A stretch of 64,000 bases of DNA from Agroathelia rolfsii. Lineage: Eukaryota; Basidiomycota; Agaricomycetes; Amylocorticiales; Amylocorticiaceae. Shown here one piece after another: positions 10,407 through 21,557 of the stretch. The notes beneath the pieces were generated by a model. That model did not search any database and was not told the DNA's origin. It saw nothing but the letters and a program-made list of their open reading frames with translations. The DNA is taken from assembly GCA_018343915.1 (NCBI GenBank), contig JABRWF010000003.1:3410001-3474000 (forward strand). The letters run 5' to 3'. The translations under genes were made by a program, and so were the position numbers. Within the stretch, counting starts at the first letter, position 1; each line of letters begins with the position of its first letter.

Positions 10407-12597
10407 ATGCCCCCATCATACCCACCTCACGATGAGGGTCACAAGTTCATACTGGTTGATAATCCGTGGAAATTAAAAGCTCCAGCTGAGCGCAAACAGA
10501 AAGATTGGGATCATTTGCAAACATGGGTGAGCTGCATGTTCCGCAAAGATATCAGCAAGCCGTTGCAAACATCAGTGGAACCTGTTGCCGTGTACTACGT
10601 GAAAACGGTGAGGATCATCTTGCGCTTTATGGGGCTCTCCACATGCTAGTTTCGAATGATGGAGAAATCGAAAAAGCAAAACGTTGTCATTGTAGAGCTT
10701 CCTGCCCATGCGGACTTGTCACGCATACTCGGTGCACATTATTGGCATAAGTTTCTGACAGGAGAAGAAAAGCGCCGTGCACACCCTGAGCGAGATGTTT
10801 CATACGTCTTCGAATATAACTGGGAGAAGCAAGGTGACCCGGAAGAAGGTAGGCGTATAGCGTTCATAGTAATGTAATCGATACAGGTTCATAATTCTTG
10901 CTAGTGCGTAAATGGAACAGTGCCTTCTCTAACGCCAAGATACCCAGAGGCATCCCAATAGCAATACCTTACCCTTCTGCTGTGCCTTGTGGCTTAACGC
11001 ACGACACAAAGGCATGGGGGTTGCAATGCCCTCCACGCCAGCGAACACCAACACCGCCTCCACAACCTTCGTCACCTCCGCCTTTAAAATCCTCGGCGCC
11101 ACCGTTGGACTTCCCGGAGTCACTAGAAGAAAAGAAACATCCTATAAGTAATAACAAGGAAGAAAATATAAAGGTACGCAAGTGGTCTTAATACAGCTTG
11201 TACATGTGCTTGGTTGACGAGTGGATTGCAGAAAACGCCCAGCGCGCCAGTAGCATGTATCTGGAAGCTTGGTTTTGTACTTTCCATACTGACTGGAAGT
11301 TTATAGAGCGAACTCCAAGAATATGAACGACCAAAAATGCTACCGCTTCTGCAGACCTCGGAGGAACCCACCTCATTCGTGAAAGGAGATCCTTACGATG
11401 CCGGTTGGTATTGTGATCATATAAAAATACAAATGTGAGGTCTGAACTACAATCTATGACTTGCAGAGGCTGCAGCAGAAGTTCTACTGCGCTCTATGGT
11501 TCCTGATGCGGAATTTACGGAAGAAATGGGATCTAAGCCGGCAGTGAAACCGAAGCTAGGTCTGTATTTGCGTGCATGAGATAGTGATTGTATGTGACGT
11601 GTATTCCAGAAGAGAATGATGACCAATCGCAACTACAGCTGGCTTTCCAAAAATATCAACGTACCCGTGTCCTACCAGGTACGTTAGTATGGAATGCACC
11701 AAATCTCAACGTTAACAATTTCCTACATCAATAGAGACAAGTCCACAGCCAGTGACTCAGGTCAAATCAGAACCTGTGGAGCCGAGCATTGGCATTACAG
11801 ACGACTTGAAAACTCAGGATGATGACACTCAGGCTCCGGATACCGACGACGCTATTCAGCGGGAGCTTGCTGCAGCCATAGAGCTATTTCAACAGAGCCA
11901 GAATCAGACAGTAGTCGGGACCAAAAACCCCCAAGTCAAGGTCAAGTCCGAAAGCACGGATGATGATGCCGCTTTGAATCTTCACCTTTCAAGTGAAGAT
12001 AATACAGGGCCTACAAGCCCTACGAAATCCCCACCACCACCACCTCTTGCTGCACGCAGTAGTAAACCATTGTTTCCTCCAGCTCATCAGCGGAGAGCTT
12101 TGGCACAACGAGGTTAGTGTTACTTGCACAAGACAAGCGCACAAGAGCGGAATCTCACTAAATTTGACAGAATATACACCATTTCAATTACCAATTGGTC
12201 AGTGGCAACATTCTCTGGCTGTCTGGATTCGTTCCTCAGTAAACGTATCCATGCAGATTCTCGAGAGCCTTCCCTTCCACCTCGCATCAAGCGGGAAGAG
12301 GTTGATAACAACCTCACTAATATTTTCCATGGTCGCGCCCAGTCGACACCTTCAGCATCATCTAGGCGCTCGCAGTTCGTGAATAGTGCAATTGGATCTT
12401 CCCAGGCCAGTAGGAGCGGGAGGGCATACGCCACTATCTCTCAGGAGGCGACTCAAAGTCAAACAAAACGGATCAAAAAGGAAGATGAAGACCCTTTCGG
12501 TAAGTACACACACCCGAATGTGACGATTTAATATGCGACTAACTGAGAACTACTTGACCTGCCAGAAACAAACAAGCGGATCAAGCGAGAATATTGA
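10407..12597 (+). CDS. Unknown protein with many SUMO-acceptor motifs
   Basis: About nine exons. The first ends at 10607 and the second starts at 10650. The last exon reads E-TNKRIKREY with TGA 12595-12597. The protein has an estimated 480-500 residues. Residues about 1-175 look folded (HKFILVDNPWKLKAPAERKQ ... VVIVELPAHADLSRILGAHY ... DVSYVFEYNWEKQ ... RKWNSAFSNAKIPRGIPIAIP). After a Pro-rich linker the rest is acidic and disordered. The tail contains repeated psi-K-x-E sites: QVKSEP, VKVKSES, PRIKREE, KRIKKED and KRIKREY. Family knowledge: psi-K-x-E is the Ubc9 SUMO consensus and is clustered in nuclear, chromatin-linked proteins. I do not recognise the N-terminal domain. A nuclear scaffold or chromatin factor is plausible but not shown. 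Confidence 0.75.
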
Positions 12598-13101
12598 TCT
12601 GGTCAATATAACTAGATATCTAAGGGGGAAATCTTCTTAAGTGGTAGTGATCTTATATATAGCCTTACAATTTACAAGAATCCTCACATTACAATGAATT
12701 TTAAACAAATTAATTTGTTAGTGTTGAACGTTGAACGTTGGCCACACTCACACTCACGGGACGATGAGCTTTTCTCCCAAAACTTATAGACCCTATCAAA
12801 AGATGAGTGGATTGTAGCGTCTGATCATTGAGGCACCATAATGCAATATGCACACCAAATACATACGATGAAATGGTATTAGAAACCTGGACCTAGAGCT
12901 CATTCGTCCATTGACTGTAGCTAATAAACATGAACATGTAACAAAAGTCTACGCGGAAACGTTTGAACTGGTGAGCAAAGAAACATAAACAAGGTGGTGC
13001 TAATGCTACTACTACTACTAGACTAAAGAAAGTCCGTCACAAAAAGTACATGATTCAAATTGTTCGTCTGTCCGTGATTGTTCTCTGAGAGGAAGAAGAC
13101 A
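12598..13101. other. Intergenic, convergent 3' ends
   Basis: About 500 bp of AT-rich sequence between two converging stops. It contains a CTACTACTACTA run near 13007-13020. No coding signal. Confidence 0.45.
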
Positions 13102-13726
13102 TTAGAGGATGACCCAATCAACGCCGGTGACGAGACCCTGGCTGGTGGGCGCAAATTTCTCGAATGCGGCGGGCGAGAGGCCGACGTAGTTGTCGATACC
13201 CGATGCGGTGAAGTAGTCAACGATTCCAGCGACAACACTTGTTCCTTGATCTATTAGTATCAGAAAAGTTAGAATATCTTACAGGTGTGTGTGTGGAATA
13301 TATGACGTACAGGTTACGTTGACGGAGTGTTGGCAAATCGGGTTGCTAGAAGGGAATTATCTTATTAATTGCTATTGAAGGGTTATCCATCAGGGACAAC
13401 CTACTTGTTGGGGTTGGCTGTGGCTCCTCTAGAGAAATTCAGGTGATCATAAACAACTCCGTGAAACAGATTACCATGATAAAGTGCTTACGGATATCCG
13501 TTGAAAACCGATGCAGGTACGGACGCCACAAATTGGTCAGAAGTATTTGTAAAGCCGCATGCACCGAGGCCGGGGTTGAAGTAGAATGCTATTGATTAGG
13601 AACAACGATAGGATCAATAAAAGCTGGGAAACAGAGTGCAAACATATCCTGACCATTGCCAGATGTTGCAATAGCCGAGGTGGCAAGAGCAGCAGAGACG
13701 ATAGCAGCCTTGACAAAGGAGAACAT
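13102..13726 (-). CDS. Small secreted DPBB (RlpA-like) protein, copy 1
   Basis: Five short exons on the minus strand from ATG 13726-13724 to TAA 13104-13102, about 126 residues. A signal peptide (MFSFVKAAIVSAALATSAIA) is followed by AFYFNPGLGACGFTNTSDQF, PICQHSVNVTYQG, GIVDYFTASGIDNYVGLSP and AAFEKFAPTSQG...GVDWVIL. The GLGACG motif, the VVD/IVD strand and the GLSPAAFEKFA helix are the pattern of double-psi beta-barrel RlpA-like small secreted proteins of basidiomycetes. Only two Cys are seen in the mature chain. The CxxC of the expansin-type VVDRCxxC is replaced by D-[YH]-F-T. The copy shares exon phases and promoter with the four other copies in this window. A role in cell-wall or host interaction is inference. 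Confidence 0.85.
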
Positions 13727-13841
13727 GATGACGATTAAAAGGGTGAGAAGGCGATGAGGAGGAACGAGGTGCGGCCGAGGTGTTTTAGAAGTAGTAGTGG
13801 TAATACTACACTGGAGAGACAGAATAGAACTCGACCCCAGC

Positions 13842-13886
13842 TTTTATAGCCAGTTGGACTGAATAAAACGGCGAACGAAGCCCATG
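13842..13886 (-). promoter_or_regulatory. Conserved core promoter of DPBB copy 1
   Basis: On the minus strand CATGGG starts at 13886, followed by TTCGCCGT and TTATTCAGT, and TATAAAA starts at 13848, 38 bp downstream. The ATG is 122 bp past the TATA box, with CCAGTGTAGTAT in between. The same arrangement lies before all five copies. Confidence 0.8.
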
Positions 13887-14931
13887 AACAAATCCCCAAA
13901 AGCAGCGGTTGGCAGAGAAAGTCAGGTGTCCAGTTGATTACATCGACAGGGTTGATGGTCAAGATGGAAGACATCGGAGAAGCAGAGATGCACACGGATA
14001 TATGCGCCCGTGAGCTAGCGTTGACTCGTCGAGTACAACGTGCCCAAGACAATCGGAGTAGTCAGGTGTCCCGCTAGCAGACCAAATATTACATTCTCTG
14101 GCCACATGCCAAGGTAAATAAAGACCATACAAGTACCCGTGTCGTACTTAGTGTAATAATCGTTCCAACTCAAAACCGATCGAGGGTTGATGATGATATT
14201 GTTCGGCAAATTTACTCTTGGCCATTTTATCCCAAGTGGAAGAGAGATTACGTCTGGTTGTACATAGCGTCATTAGGCAGGATATGCAAATAGACGACAA
14301 TTGGATTTTTAGACTGCATCTGGTGGCTACTGGCGGTCATGCGGATCGCTTTGATGGCCAGCTGATGATGTTAGTGATTAGGAATTCCGGAAGACGGGAA
14401 GGGTCAGTGTACGCGCTCAGCTCACAGACCACCAAGAGAATCACTTTATTTGTGGTTTCCTCCACAAGGCAGTGATACGGTGACTAGAGAACATCCTTGT
14501 TCTGAGCCTTGGCCTCGGTTGTTGTCATTTGTTGATGGTCAGACCGGTCAGGGACAACCCCATGAGCACGTGACCAAGAGTCATTGCCAATTGATGTCTC
14601 GGACGGAAGCAGTAAAGATGATGATTACTCGTAGGACAAATCATTTGTAGTGCAGAATAAAATAAGAGTTCGAATGCGTTGTTACTTGTATTAGTTTCGA
14701 CAAAAGCGCCCCAGCATGGGCGTTGTTCACTGCTGGGGCGGTATCATATGCGTGTGAATGCCAGTCCTGATGGTGTGTGTACGCCAGAGCCGCGGGCCGA
14801 CAAGAGATGTGCGTGTGTTGTGTGTTCCCTGGGAGCCTCCACCGGCTTACCCACGTCCATCGCCCGTATCATCCCACTTCATCTCCTCCCCCTGCACTAA
14901 CACCATTACTACCCCGACCACCTTACTGACC
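13887..14931. other. Divergent intergenic region, DPBB copy 1 / F-box gene
   Basis: About 1.05 kb. The left part (to about 14130) is the extended promoter of DPBB copy 1 and aligns with the upstream regions of the other copies (for example CGGGCGCATATATCCG on the minus strand near 13990-14007). A perfect 10-bp inverted repeat (CGCCCCAGCA) lies at 14707-14740, and a CACGTG core lies near 14567. The right end holds a C-rich leader before the F-box ATG. No convincing gene. Confidence 0.5.
14707..14740. repeat. Perfect 10-bp inverted repeat, 14-nt loop
   Basis: CGCCCCAGCA at 14707-14716 is repeated as its exact complement TGCTGGGGCG at 14731-14740. It lies about 190 bp upstream of the F-box protein start, so it may be an operator for a dimeric regulator or a hairpin in a 5' leader. 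Confidence 0.6.
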
Positions 14932-17407
14932 ATGCCTGCAAGCTCTCCTGCCGTGGACGTTTCGCGACGTGAAGATCTTCGCTGGATTCGTCAAGCTGCC
15001 TCGCATAGAGAAAGGTCTCTCTCCAAGCGGTCTGATCCAGAGTCAAGTCCACAATCAGAACCTGCCTCATTACACAACCTGCCTTACGACTTATTACTCA
15101 ATATCTCGCAATATCTTGTCGCACGCGATGTTGAAAGCTTACTGCTAGTGAGTTTGCACATAATGAGATTGTCACTGCCATCATCATCCCCGCACCATAT
15201 CATTTGATGCCGGCCTGCGTCACAATACACTACACAGGAGCTTCATACCTTCCTCCGACAGCTCTATGTAAAAGAGCGAGCTCCCTGGCTATGAATCCTC
15301 CATAACATGCGCTTTACTTTGCATCTCGTCCCATACTAATCATTCTTCCGTTCCAGACATGCAAATCATTATACGATTTCGCCACCACCCGTTCTGTAGG
15401 GCACCAACTAGCTATGGAGCTCTTGCGCCGCTGCCGTGCACTCCCGCTCACTGGCTTCCAACGCATCTCTGATCTCAACCCAACCCAACTGCTATCTGCC
15501 GTCCGTCGAGCTAGTCGATTCGAGGCCGCCTGGAAGTACGGTACACCGAAGCCGATCCGGCATGCCGAAGGCGAATCGTGGTACCGCATTGTAAACTCAC
15601 CTTCAAATGAGGATATCGATTGGATATCCCCCATCACGTCCAGCTACACTCTCTGTGCAACCAAGTCCGGCAAGGTTGTCTGTTGGGATATCCACAGCAA
15701 TGAATGTCTAGCCGAGTGGTCGCCAGGGGAGAAGTGGGAGCTATGGAAATGCAGGGTGGAATTCGAGGAGCGTTCAGTATACTTTACCATGGCTAAGATG
15801 GTTCCTCTGAGGTGAGAATATCATGCCTTTTTTTCTTTTTTTTTTTTCTCGTGTGAAATCAAGCATCGCTCACACTATTTTGGGGGTTTTTTTCTTTCTT
15901 TTAATATTCACACCCAGTAGCGATGATCGCGCGCGTATCACGGAATTCACCCTTATGCGGCTCGATTTCCCTGAAGAACCGTCACCCAACGGTGGCCCGC
16001 CCATGCTACTGAAGAAACCGGAATTCCATCACGTAGCAGACTTCAAGACGGCAGGTGCTGTTATGAATGTGTTCCTCTTGGATCCACCATCACGATTGCT
16101 TTCAGCCTTCATCTGGGTCGAACAGAGCAACACCATCGGATTATATGTCCTGCCTGACTGGTCAAAGAACGAATACGTCTTCTTGGACTCCGGTTTACAA
16201 TGTGTATGTTTCGAGGCGGATCACTAGAACAAAGTTCTGATTATCAAACATCACAGCAAATGACATCCAACTGGTCGTGCATTCTGTACAAAGATCAGGT
16301 GGTCATTCATTGCGAGGAAGCGGATACTGCTATCCAGCTGTTCTACCCGATCAGTCTCCTCAAGTCTAACATACGAACACTTCCGTCCAAGACTTCGACG
16401 CCCATAATACAGGGGCATGTAGCACCTGACAAAATCTTGTCGAAAAAATTCGTCTTTCCTGATATACCAGGCATCAACACTCCACCTCTGAACAGTGGTA
16501 AGATACCCGTCCTCAATCCAGGAGAACAATACTGATTTTATTTGACTCCATAGGTATCTTTACGCCTGATTCCGGGTTTGAAGGAGACGTCGAGATAGAC
16601 GATGAAACCAACGGTGAGGCGGATGATACCGGTAGTGTTGCAGAAGACCTTGTGAGTATGGTCTCCAGCAGCGACACCGACTCTATCATCGAGGCTTCCG
16701 CATCCGACCCCAACCCGTTCCCCTTCCCACCCTGGTACCCCGAAAGTGCACATTTTGTTCGCCAGTGGTGGCCCTCCCTCCCGGACGTACCGCGTGTCTC
16801 CTGCGCTGTCGTCCTGCTCGCCTCACACGACCCACGCACGCACCACACACACTACGTTCTTGCACAGCACTACTTCCGCATCCCAATTCGCAATCCAGAC
16901 TGGCTCTCGACGCGGATGGGCAACCTCAACCGTGCGGAGCGGATCGCGCATGATGGGATCGACTCCGTTGCGGCGCGCGAAGCGGCCGACGACGATCGAC
17001 TGCTCCGCCTTTGGTTCATCACCACGCCGTTCGAGGTCGTCTCCATTACCGATACCCATCCCGATGATGATATTGATGGCACCGGCGAGCGCCCGCGGCC
17101 ACTGGTCGCCGTCGACTTTGGACATGCGGTCTGGATCGAGTATGAGGTCGACGATCCGAATGTGAACCGTCAGCCAGGTGATCCGTCTCCAAAGCGACTC
17201 AGATTCGTTACATTCCCTGCTGTGGGTGAGCCAGAAGACGATCAGCCGTTGGTGGACCAGGAAGTGCGTACGCTCGAGGTGCCTGATGAACTGGATTTGA
17301 ATAAGGTGGATACGATTAATATTGATCAGAGTCAGGGGGCGATTATATTGTCGGTGAATGGGGATAGGAGTGGGGAGGGTAAGATATTCATTTTGAGCTA
17401 TGAGTGA
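14932..17407 (+). CDS. F-box protein
   Basis: Five exons. The introns run 15149-15356 (long, about 208 nt), from 15812 to about 15919, from about 16203 to 16257, and from about 16500 to 16553. The product has about 670 residues. After a basic Ser-rich N-terminus there is an F-box: LHNLPYDLLLNISQYLVARD, then VESLLLTCKSLYDFATTRSV (about residues 45-85). F-box proteins recruit substrates to SCF (Skp1-Cul1) ubiquitin ligases. The remaining 580 residues are rich in short beta-like strands (for example KSGKVVCWDIHSNECLAEW), which suggests a divergent beta-propeller or WD-like substrate domain. I cannot name the target. An acidic segment (EDDQPLVDQEV) and an Asp-rich loop (DTHPDDDIDG) lie in the C-terminal part. 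Large families of such F-box proteins are typical of Agaricomycetes. Confidence 0.82.
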
Positions 17408-18036
17408 GGCAGGGGAGTGGTCATGATATCATAGACGCTGAGAGGGTTATGTTCGCAAATGTACTTGTATTGTATGGCTTGACTGACAGGGTCTAGGCTT
17501 TATAATTTATTGCTTGCAATTTCTGTTCAATTGGCTTGACCGAGATGCATTTCCTGACCTCAGCAGTACGTCGGGGTCGGGGATATCGATCTTACGCGAG
17601 GTCGTCGGTGCAATATTATTTCCCCATTTCATACTAGAAGTACTCAAGGTTCCTTCAAATTGGACTGCCATCATAACAAATGAGTGGTGAGATCAGATAA
17701 ATGTAGATCATGGCATTAGGATGCCGATATTATGTCATGAGCCAACACTAGCCCACGGACGCATACATCCGGCGTGTGCAGCCCTGCTTTGATCATGTCT
17801 TCCATCCGATCAAGCCCGCCGTTATATCCAGCTGGACACCTGACTTTCTCTGTCAATTCTCGCTCTTGGGGATTTATTCATGGGCTTTGCTCCCCGTCTT
17901 ATTCAATCAGAATGGCTATAAAATCAGGGCTCAGATTCGTCTCTGACTCTCCAGTGTAGTATCAGCACTACTGCATTTAAAACACACCATCTCCTCTTCA
18001 CCTCTTCCTCATTCCCTTCACCATCTTATCATCACC
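17408..18036. promoter_or_regulatory. Intergenic and promoter of DPBB copy 2
   Basis: From about 17735 on the sequence aligns with the upstream regions of the other DPBB copies (CATGAGCC, CCCACGGACGCATACATCCG, GACACCTGACTTTCTCTG). CATGGG starts at 17879 and TATAAAA at 17917 (38 bp apart), with CCAGTGTAGTATCA at 17951-17964. The ATG is 120 bp after the TATA box. The left part is the 3' flank of the F-box gene and shows nothing notable. Confidence 0.8.
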
Positions 18037-18656
18037 ATGTTCTCTTTTGTCAAAGCCGCTATCGTCTCTGCTGCTCTTGCCTCCTCGGCCATTGCGACAA
18101 CCGGCAATGGTTAGGGCGTTTCTACCCTCATTTTCCTGCTTGATAGCCCTAAAACAACTTTCTTGAATCATAGCATTCTACTTCAACCCCAGTGTCGGTG
18201 CATGTGGTTTCACAAACACCGACGCACAATTTGTAGCGTCCGTGTCTCCTGAGGTCTTCAACTCATATCCGTGTGTATTTTTTATTACTGCTGTCCTTCC
18301 ATATGGTCGTTCATAATCGTTCAAATCTCAGAGGAGCTACAACTAACCCCAACAAGTAAGCTATCCCTGATTGTTAACCCTTCAACAGTACTAAACTATT
18401 ATATCTTGCCACTAGCAACCCGATTTGCAAGCACTCCCTCAATGTAACATGTATGTCATATACCTCACGTCTACACCTGTTGGACAATCCCCTGATACCA
18501 TTTCTAGATCAAGGAACGACCATCCAGGTCGCTGTTGTCGACCACTTCACCCAGACCGGCGTCCCAAACAACATCGGCTTGTCGCCTGTCGCATTCGAGA
18601 AGTTTGCGCCAACGAGCCAGGGTATCATCACCGGCGTCAACTGGGTTATCGTCTAG
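18037..18656 (+). CDS. Small secreted DPBB (RlpA-like) protein, copy 2
   Basis: Five exons. Exon 1 is 18037-18109, exon 2 is 18174-18270, and a tiny exon encodes GATTNPN. About 126 residues. The signal peptide MFSFVKAAIVSAALASSAIA is followed by AFYFNPSVGACGFTNTDAQF, EVFNSYPGATTNPNN, PICKHSLNVTYQG, AVVDHFTQTGVPNNIGLSP and VAFEKFAPTSQGIITGVNWV, stop TAG 18654-18656. The fold call rests on the GACG motif, the VVD strand and the LSPxAFEKFAPTSQG helix, as in DPBB/RlpA-like secreted proteins. It is the left member of a tandem pair whose right member starts 2,305 bp downstream. Splice phases are identical in all five copies, so they descend from one spliced gene by DNA duplication, not by retroposition. 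Confidence 0.87.
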
Positions 18657-20341
18657 TTTTTCCACTTTTCTCGAAGAACAATGATGGACGTAAATAAGTT
18701 GTATCATGTACTTTTTAGGACGGATTTTTTTTTGTCAAGTAGTAGCATTAGTTTCATCTTGTTTTTGCTTATCAGTTCGGACATTTTACATGTGGACTTT
18801 TGCTACATCCATGTTCATGCTTATTGGCTACGACCACACTTGGTATTCAATCCCAATGGATAAACAAGATTTCTAGGTCTACGAACATGCATACTACCTT
18901 CACATTTACATTTGGTGGATATCACATCATAGTGCCTCGACAGTACATGACATTGCATTTGTATTGCGATAGAGTCTGAGAAATACCTTGAGTCTCGGGT
19001 TTCTATAATAAAAAAAAACATCGCCTGCTTCAAGGGCCGAAAGGTTTCGTAGTTTGGACTCAGGTGAGTATATGCGGTATGACAATCGCTGCATTGGCTT
19101 GAAAATCAGCTCAGAGTTGATCAGAATAATAGAGTAATAGGCACCACTATAATTTTGTGAGCGCTTCTGCTTTGGTACCAATCATAGTCCAAATTGTCAT
19201 CCTGAATATACTAGCTTAAATGCTGTAGTTGACATGGTTCGGCGAGTGCATAAGTTCCGGCCGGATGGAAAAATAGCTTGCAATATTGGGGGTACTACGA
19301 CCACTGGTTTATGCAGATGAAAAATCACCGATTGAAATGCAGTAAAAGTATATCTAACAAGTCCAACAAGTTCAGTAAATGCTATTCGAGGGAAGCTTGT
19401 GAGGTATTGCGGGTATCACGTGATTTAAGATACTATCCACAGCCGCTTGGAGGAGTCTATCCGTTTGATCGCATACAACCATGTGTAACGATAAACGGAC
19501 TTCTGCATGTACATTTTTCTCCGTGGTCGATCTCATTTTCTTCGCATCTCAATTTCGACTGCCCGCAAAAAAGGGTGCGTCGCCCAATGGGGACGAATTT
19601 TGGGCGAATTATACTACGCTGTCTCCAATTGCACTGTTACCCTGAGATGTTTGGAAGCCTTGAGCTTGAGCTAGTGCTTAAGCCTTTGAAATGCCATGGG
19701 TTCCACGATAACTCTGAGGCCACAGTGACCTGCGCTTCGAACTAACCCTTCACTCTGGATCCCCATAATTCCAAGCATTGACACAGCATCGTTCTAATTT
19801 ATGGTAGAAGGGATTCTCCTTGCCATATGCTCGTTCTTCTAACTGTGTGTGCATGTCCTGACCACCCCGAGACATTTATAACCCTCCATTCAGCACGATA
19901 TTTGAATATCCTGCCACTGAATTGCCTTGCAGCGGTCCGAAGTTATTTTCGCTGGGAATGTCCGTGATATTTGACAGTCGTGTAGACATACTGATCATGG
20001 TCATTAAGTGCCGTTCATGAGCCGATACTAACCGCTACGCCCACGGGCGTGTATATCCGTGTGTAAACATGCTTCTATGACGTCGTCCTGCATTATGGTC
20101 ATCAATCCTGCCGTTATGACTGAACACCTGACTTGCCCTGCTGCATGTACATGCAATTTTCGCTCTTGCGGATCCATCCATGGGCTTTGTTCGCCGTCTC
20201 ATTCAGTCGAAATAACTATAAAAACAGGGCTTGGATTTGGTTCTATTTCTCCAGTGTAGTATCAACACTACTGTGTTTTAAACACCCCAATTGCTCATCG
20301 ATTCTCCTCATTTTCCCATCCTTGTAATTTCCATCTTCACC
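18657..20341. promoter_or_regulatory. Intergenic between DPBB copies 2 and 3, with promoter of copy 3
   Basis: The first 100 bp are a 3' UTR shared in part with the other copies (AGAACAAT...GGACG). From about 19980 the DPBB-type upstream region begins (CATGAGCC, CCCACGGGCGTGTATATCCG). CATGGG starts at 20179 and TATAAAA at 20217, again 38 bp apart, with CCAGTGTAGTATCA near 20253. The middle part (18760-19980) has one 155-codon open frame that I do not believe in (see rejected list). Confidence 0.7.
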
Positions 20342-21006
20342 ATGTTCTCACTTTTCAAAGCTGCTATTGTCTCTGCTGCTCTTGCCACCTCAGTTATTGC
20401 GACGACTGGTGACGGTTAGGGCATCTCTATACTCTTTTCCTGCATCATCATCTTACATAGACTCCATTGTTTCTCAAATGATAGCATTCTACTTTATCCC
20501 CGGTCTTGGTGCATGCGGCTTCACAAACACCGACGACCAACTTGTGGCGTCCGTGTCTCCAGAGGTCTTCAACTCGTACCCGTAAGAACTTTGTTATCGT
20601 TTTTTTAAAAAGCATTATTCATGATTGCTTATGAACGTTCAAATTTCACCAGAGGAGCTACGCCCAGCAACCCCAACAAGTGAGCTATCGCTGCTGGTTT
20701 ATCCTTACTAGCGGAAGGGGAATACTAATATAACATCTGACTATTACTAGTAACCCGATTTGCCAGCACTCAGTCAGTGTGACCTGTACGTCACATACCT
20801 TGCGCATATACCTTTAAAAAACTATTCTAATGTTCCTTTTTTTTTTTCTTAACTTAGACCAAGGAACGACCATTCAGGTCCCCATTGTTGATCACTTCAC
20901 CGCAACAAACGCTGAAAACAATATTGGCCTCTCGGCTTCCGCATTTGAGAAGTTTGCGCCAACGAGCGACGGCATCATTATCAACGTAGACTGGAATATC
21001 GACTAA
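20342..21006 (+). CDS. Small secreted DPBB (RlpA-like) protein, copy 3
   Basis: Five exons from ATG 20342 to TAA 21004-21006, about 126 residues. The signal peptide MFSLFKAAIVSAALATSVIA is followed by AFYFIPGLGACGFTNTDDQL, EVFNSYPGATPSNPN, PICQHSVSVTYQG, PIVDHFTATNAENNIGLSA and SAFEKFAPTSDGIIINVDWN. It differs from copy 2 by scattered substitutions and one inserted residue at the small third exon, so it is diverging but intact. The core promoter and splice phases match the other copies. As in the whole family, two Cys (GACGF and PICQH) are the only Cys of the mature protein and could form one disulfide. Confidence 0.87.
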
Positions 21007-21557
21007 TCTTTTTTTCTTCTTCTTCCTGCTCTTCCTAAAGAACAATCACGGACAAACCATTTGAATCATGTATTTTTTTTTGTGACGGGCCTTTTCGTCA
21101 AGTAGTAGCATCAATTTCACTTTGTTGTTGTTATGCATGAGTTGGGGTGTTTGTGAGCGTGTCTATCATCTATAGGTACATTGGGTAGTCAGTGAACGCT
21201 AACAAACAATTGAACTTCCTGAGCCCACTACTGATTGCACTTCTTCTTACGCACTTCAAGAGTGTGTATATCATCACAAGTGCTTTGTTATCTGACTTCA
21301 CTCTTATTAGTTTTGCACATGATCCTATCCGAAATGCTGGAGATTCTTTCTTTCGAGTCAGAACGACGTCATTGATATATCGTCAATCATATTCAGCCAT
21401 CCACAAATGCTATATAACAAATGAGTGGTGATAATTGATATGCGTGGAGATCATGGTCATTAAATGCAGGTATTAATGAGTATTATATGAAACAAAATCG
21501 TCTATAACTCCCCCGTCCTCTCCCGTACATACGCCAGATCATGGCAGCATCTTAAAT
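21007..21557. other. Intergenic, convergent DPBB copy 3 / TIM50
   Basis: About 550 bp. The first part is the 3' UTR of DPBB copy 3, with T-runs and AGAACAATCACGGACAAACC resembling the other copies. The rest shows no gene or repeat. Confidence 0.45.

Noticed and set aside
14218..14650. Short plus-strand frames between DPBB copy 1 and the F-box gene
   Set aside because: Overlapping chance frames in a region that aligns in part with DPBB upstream DNA. No protein motif.
19278..19745. 155-codon plus-strand open frame between DPBB copies 2 and 3
   Set aside because: Atypical composition, no motif, no splice structure and no counterpart between the other copies. Probably chance.
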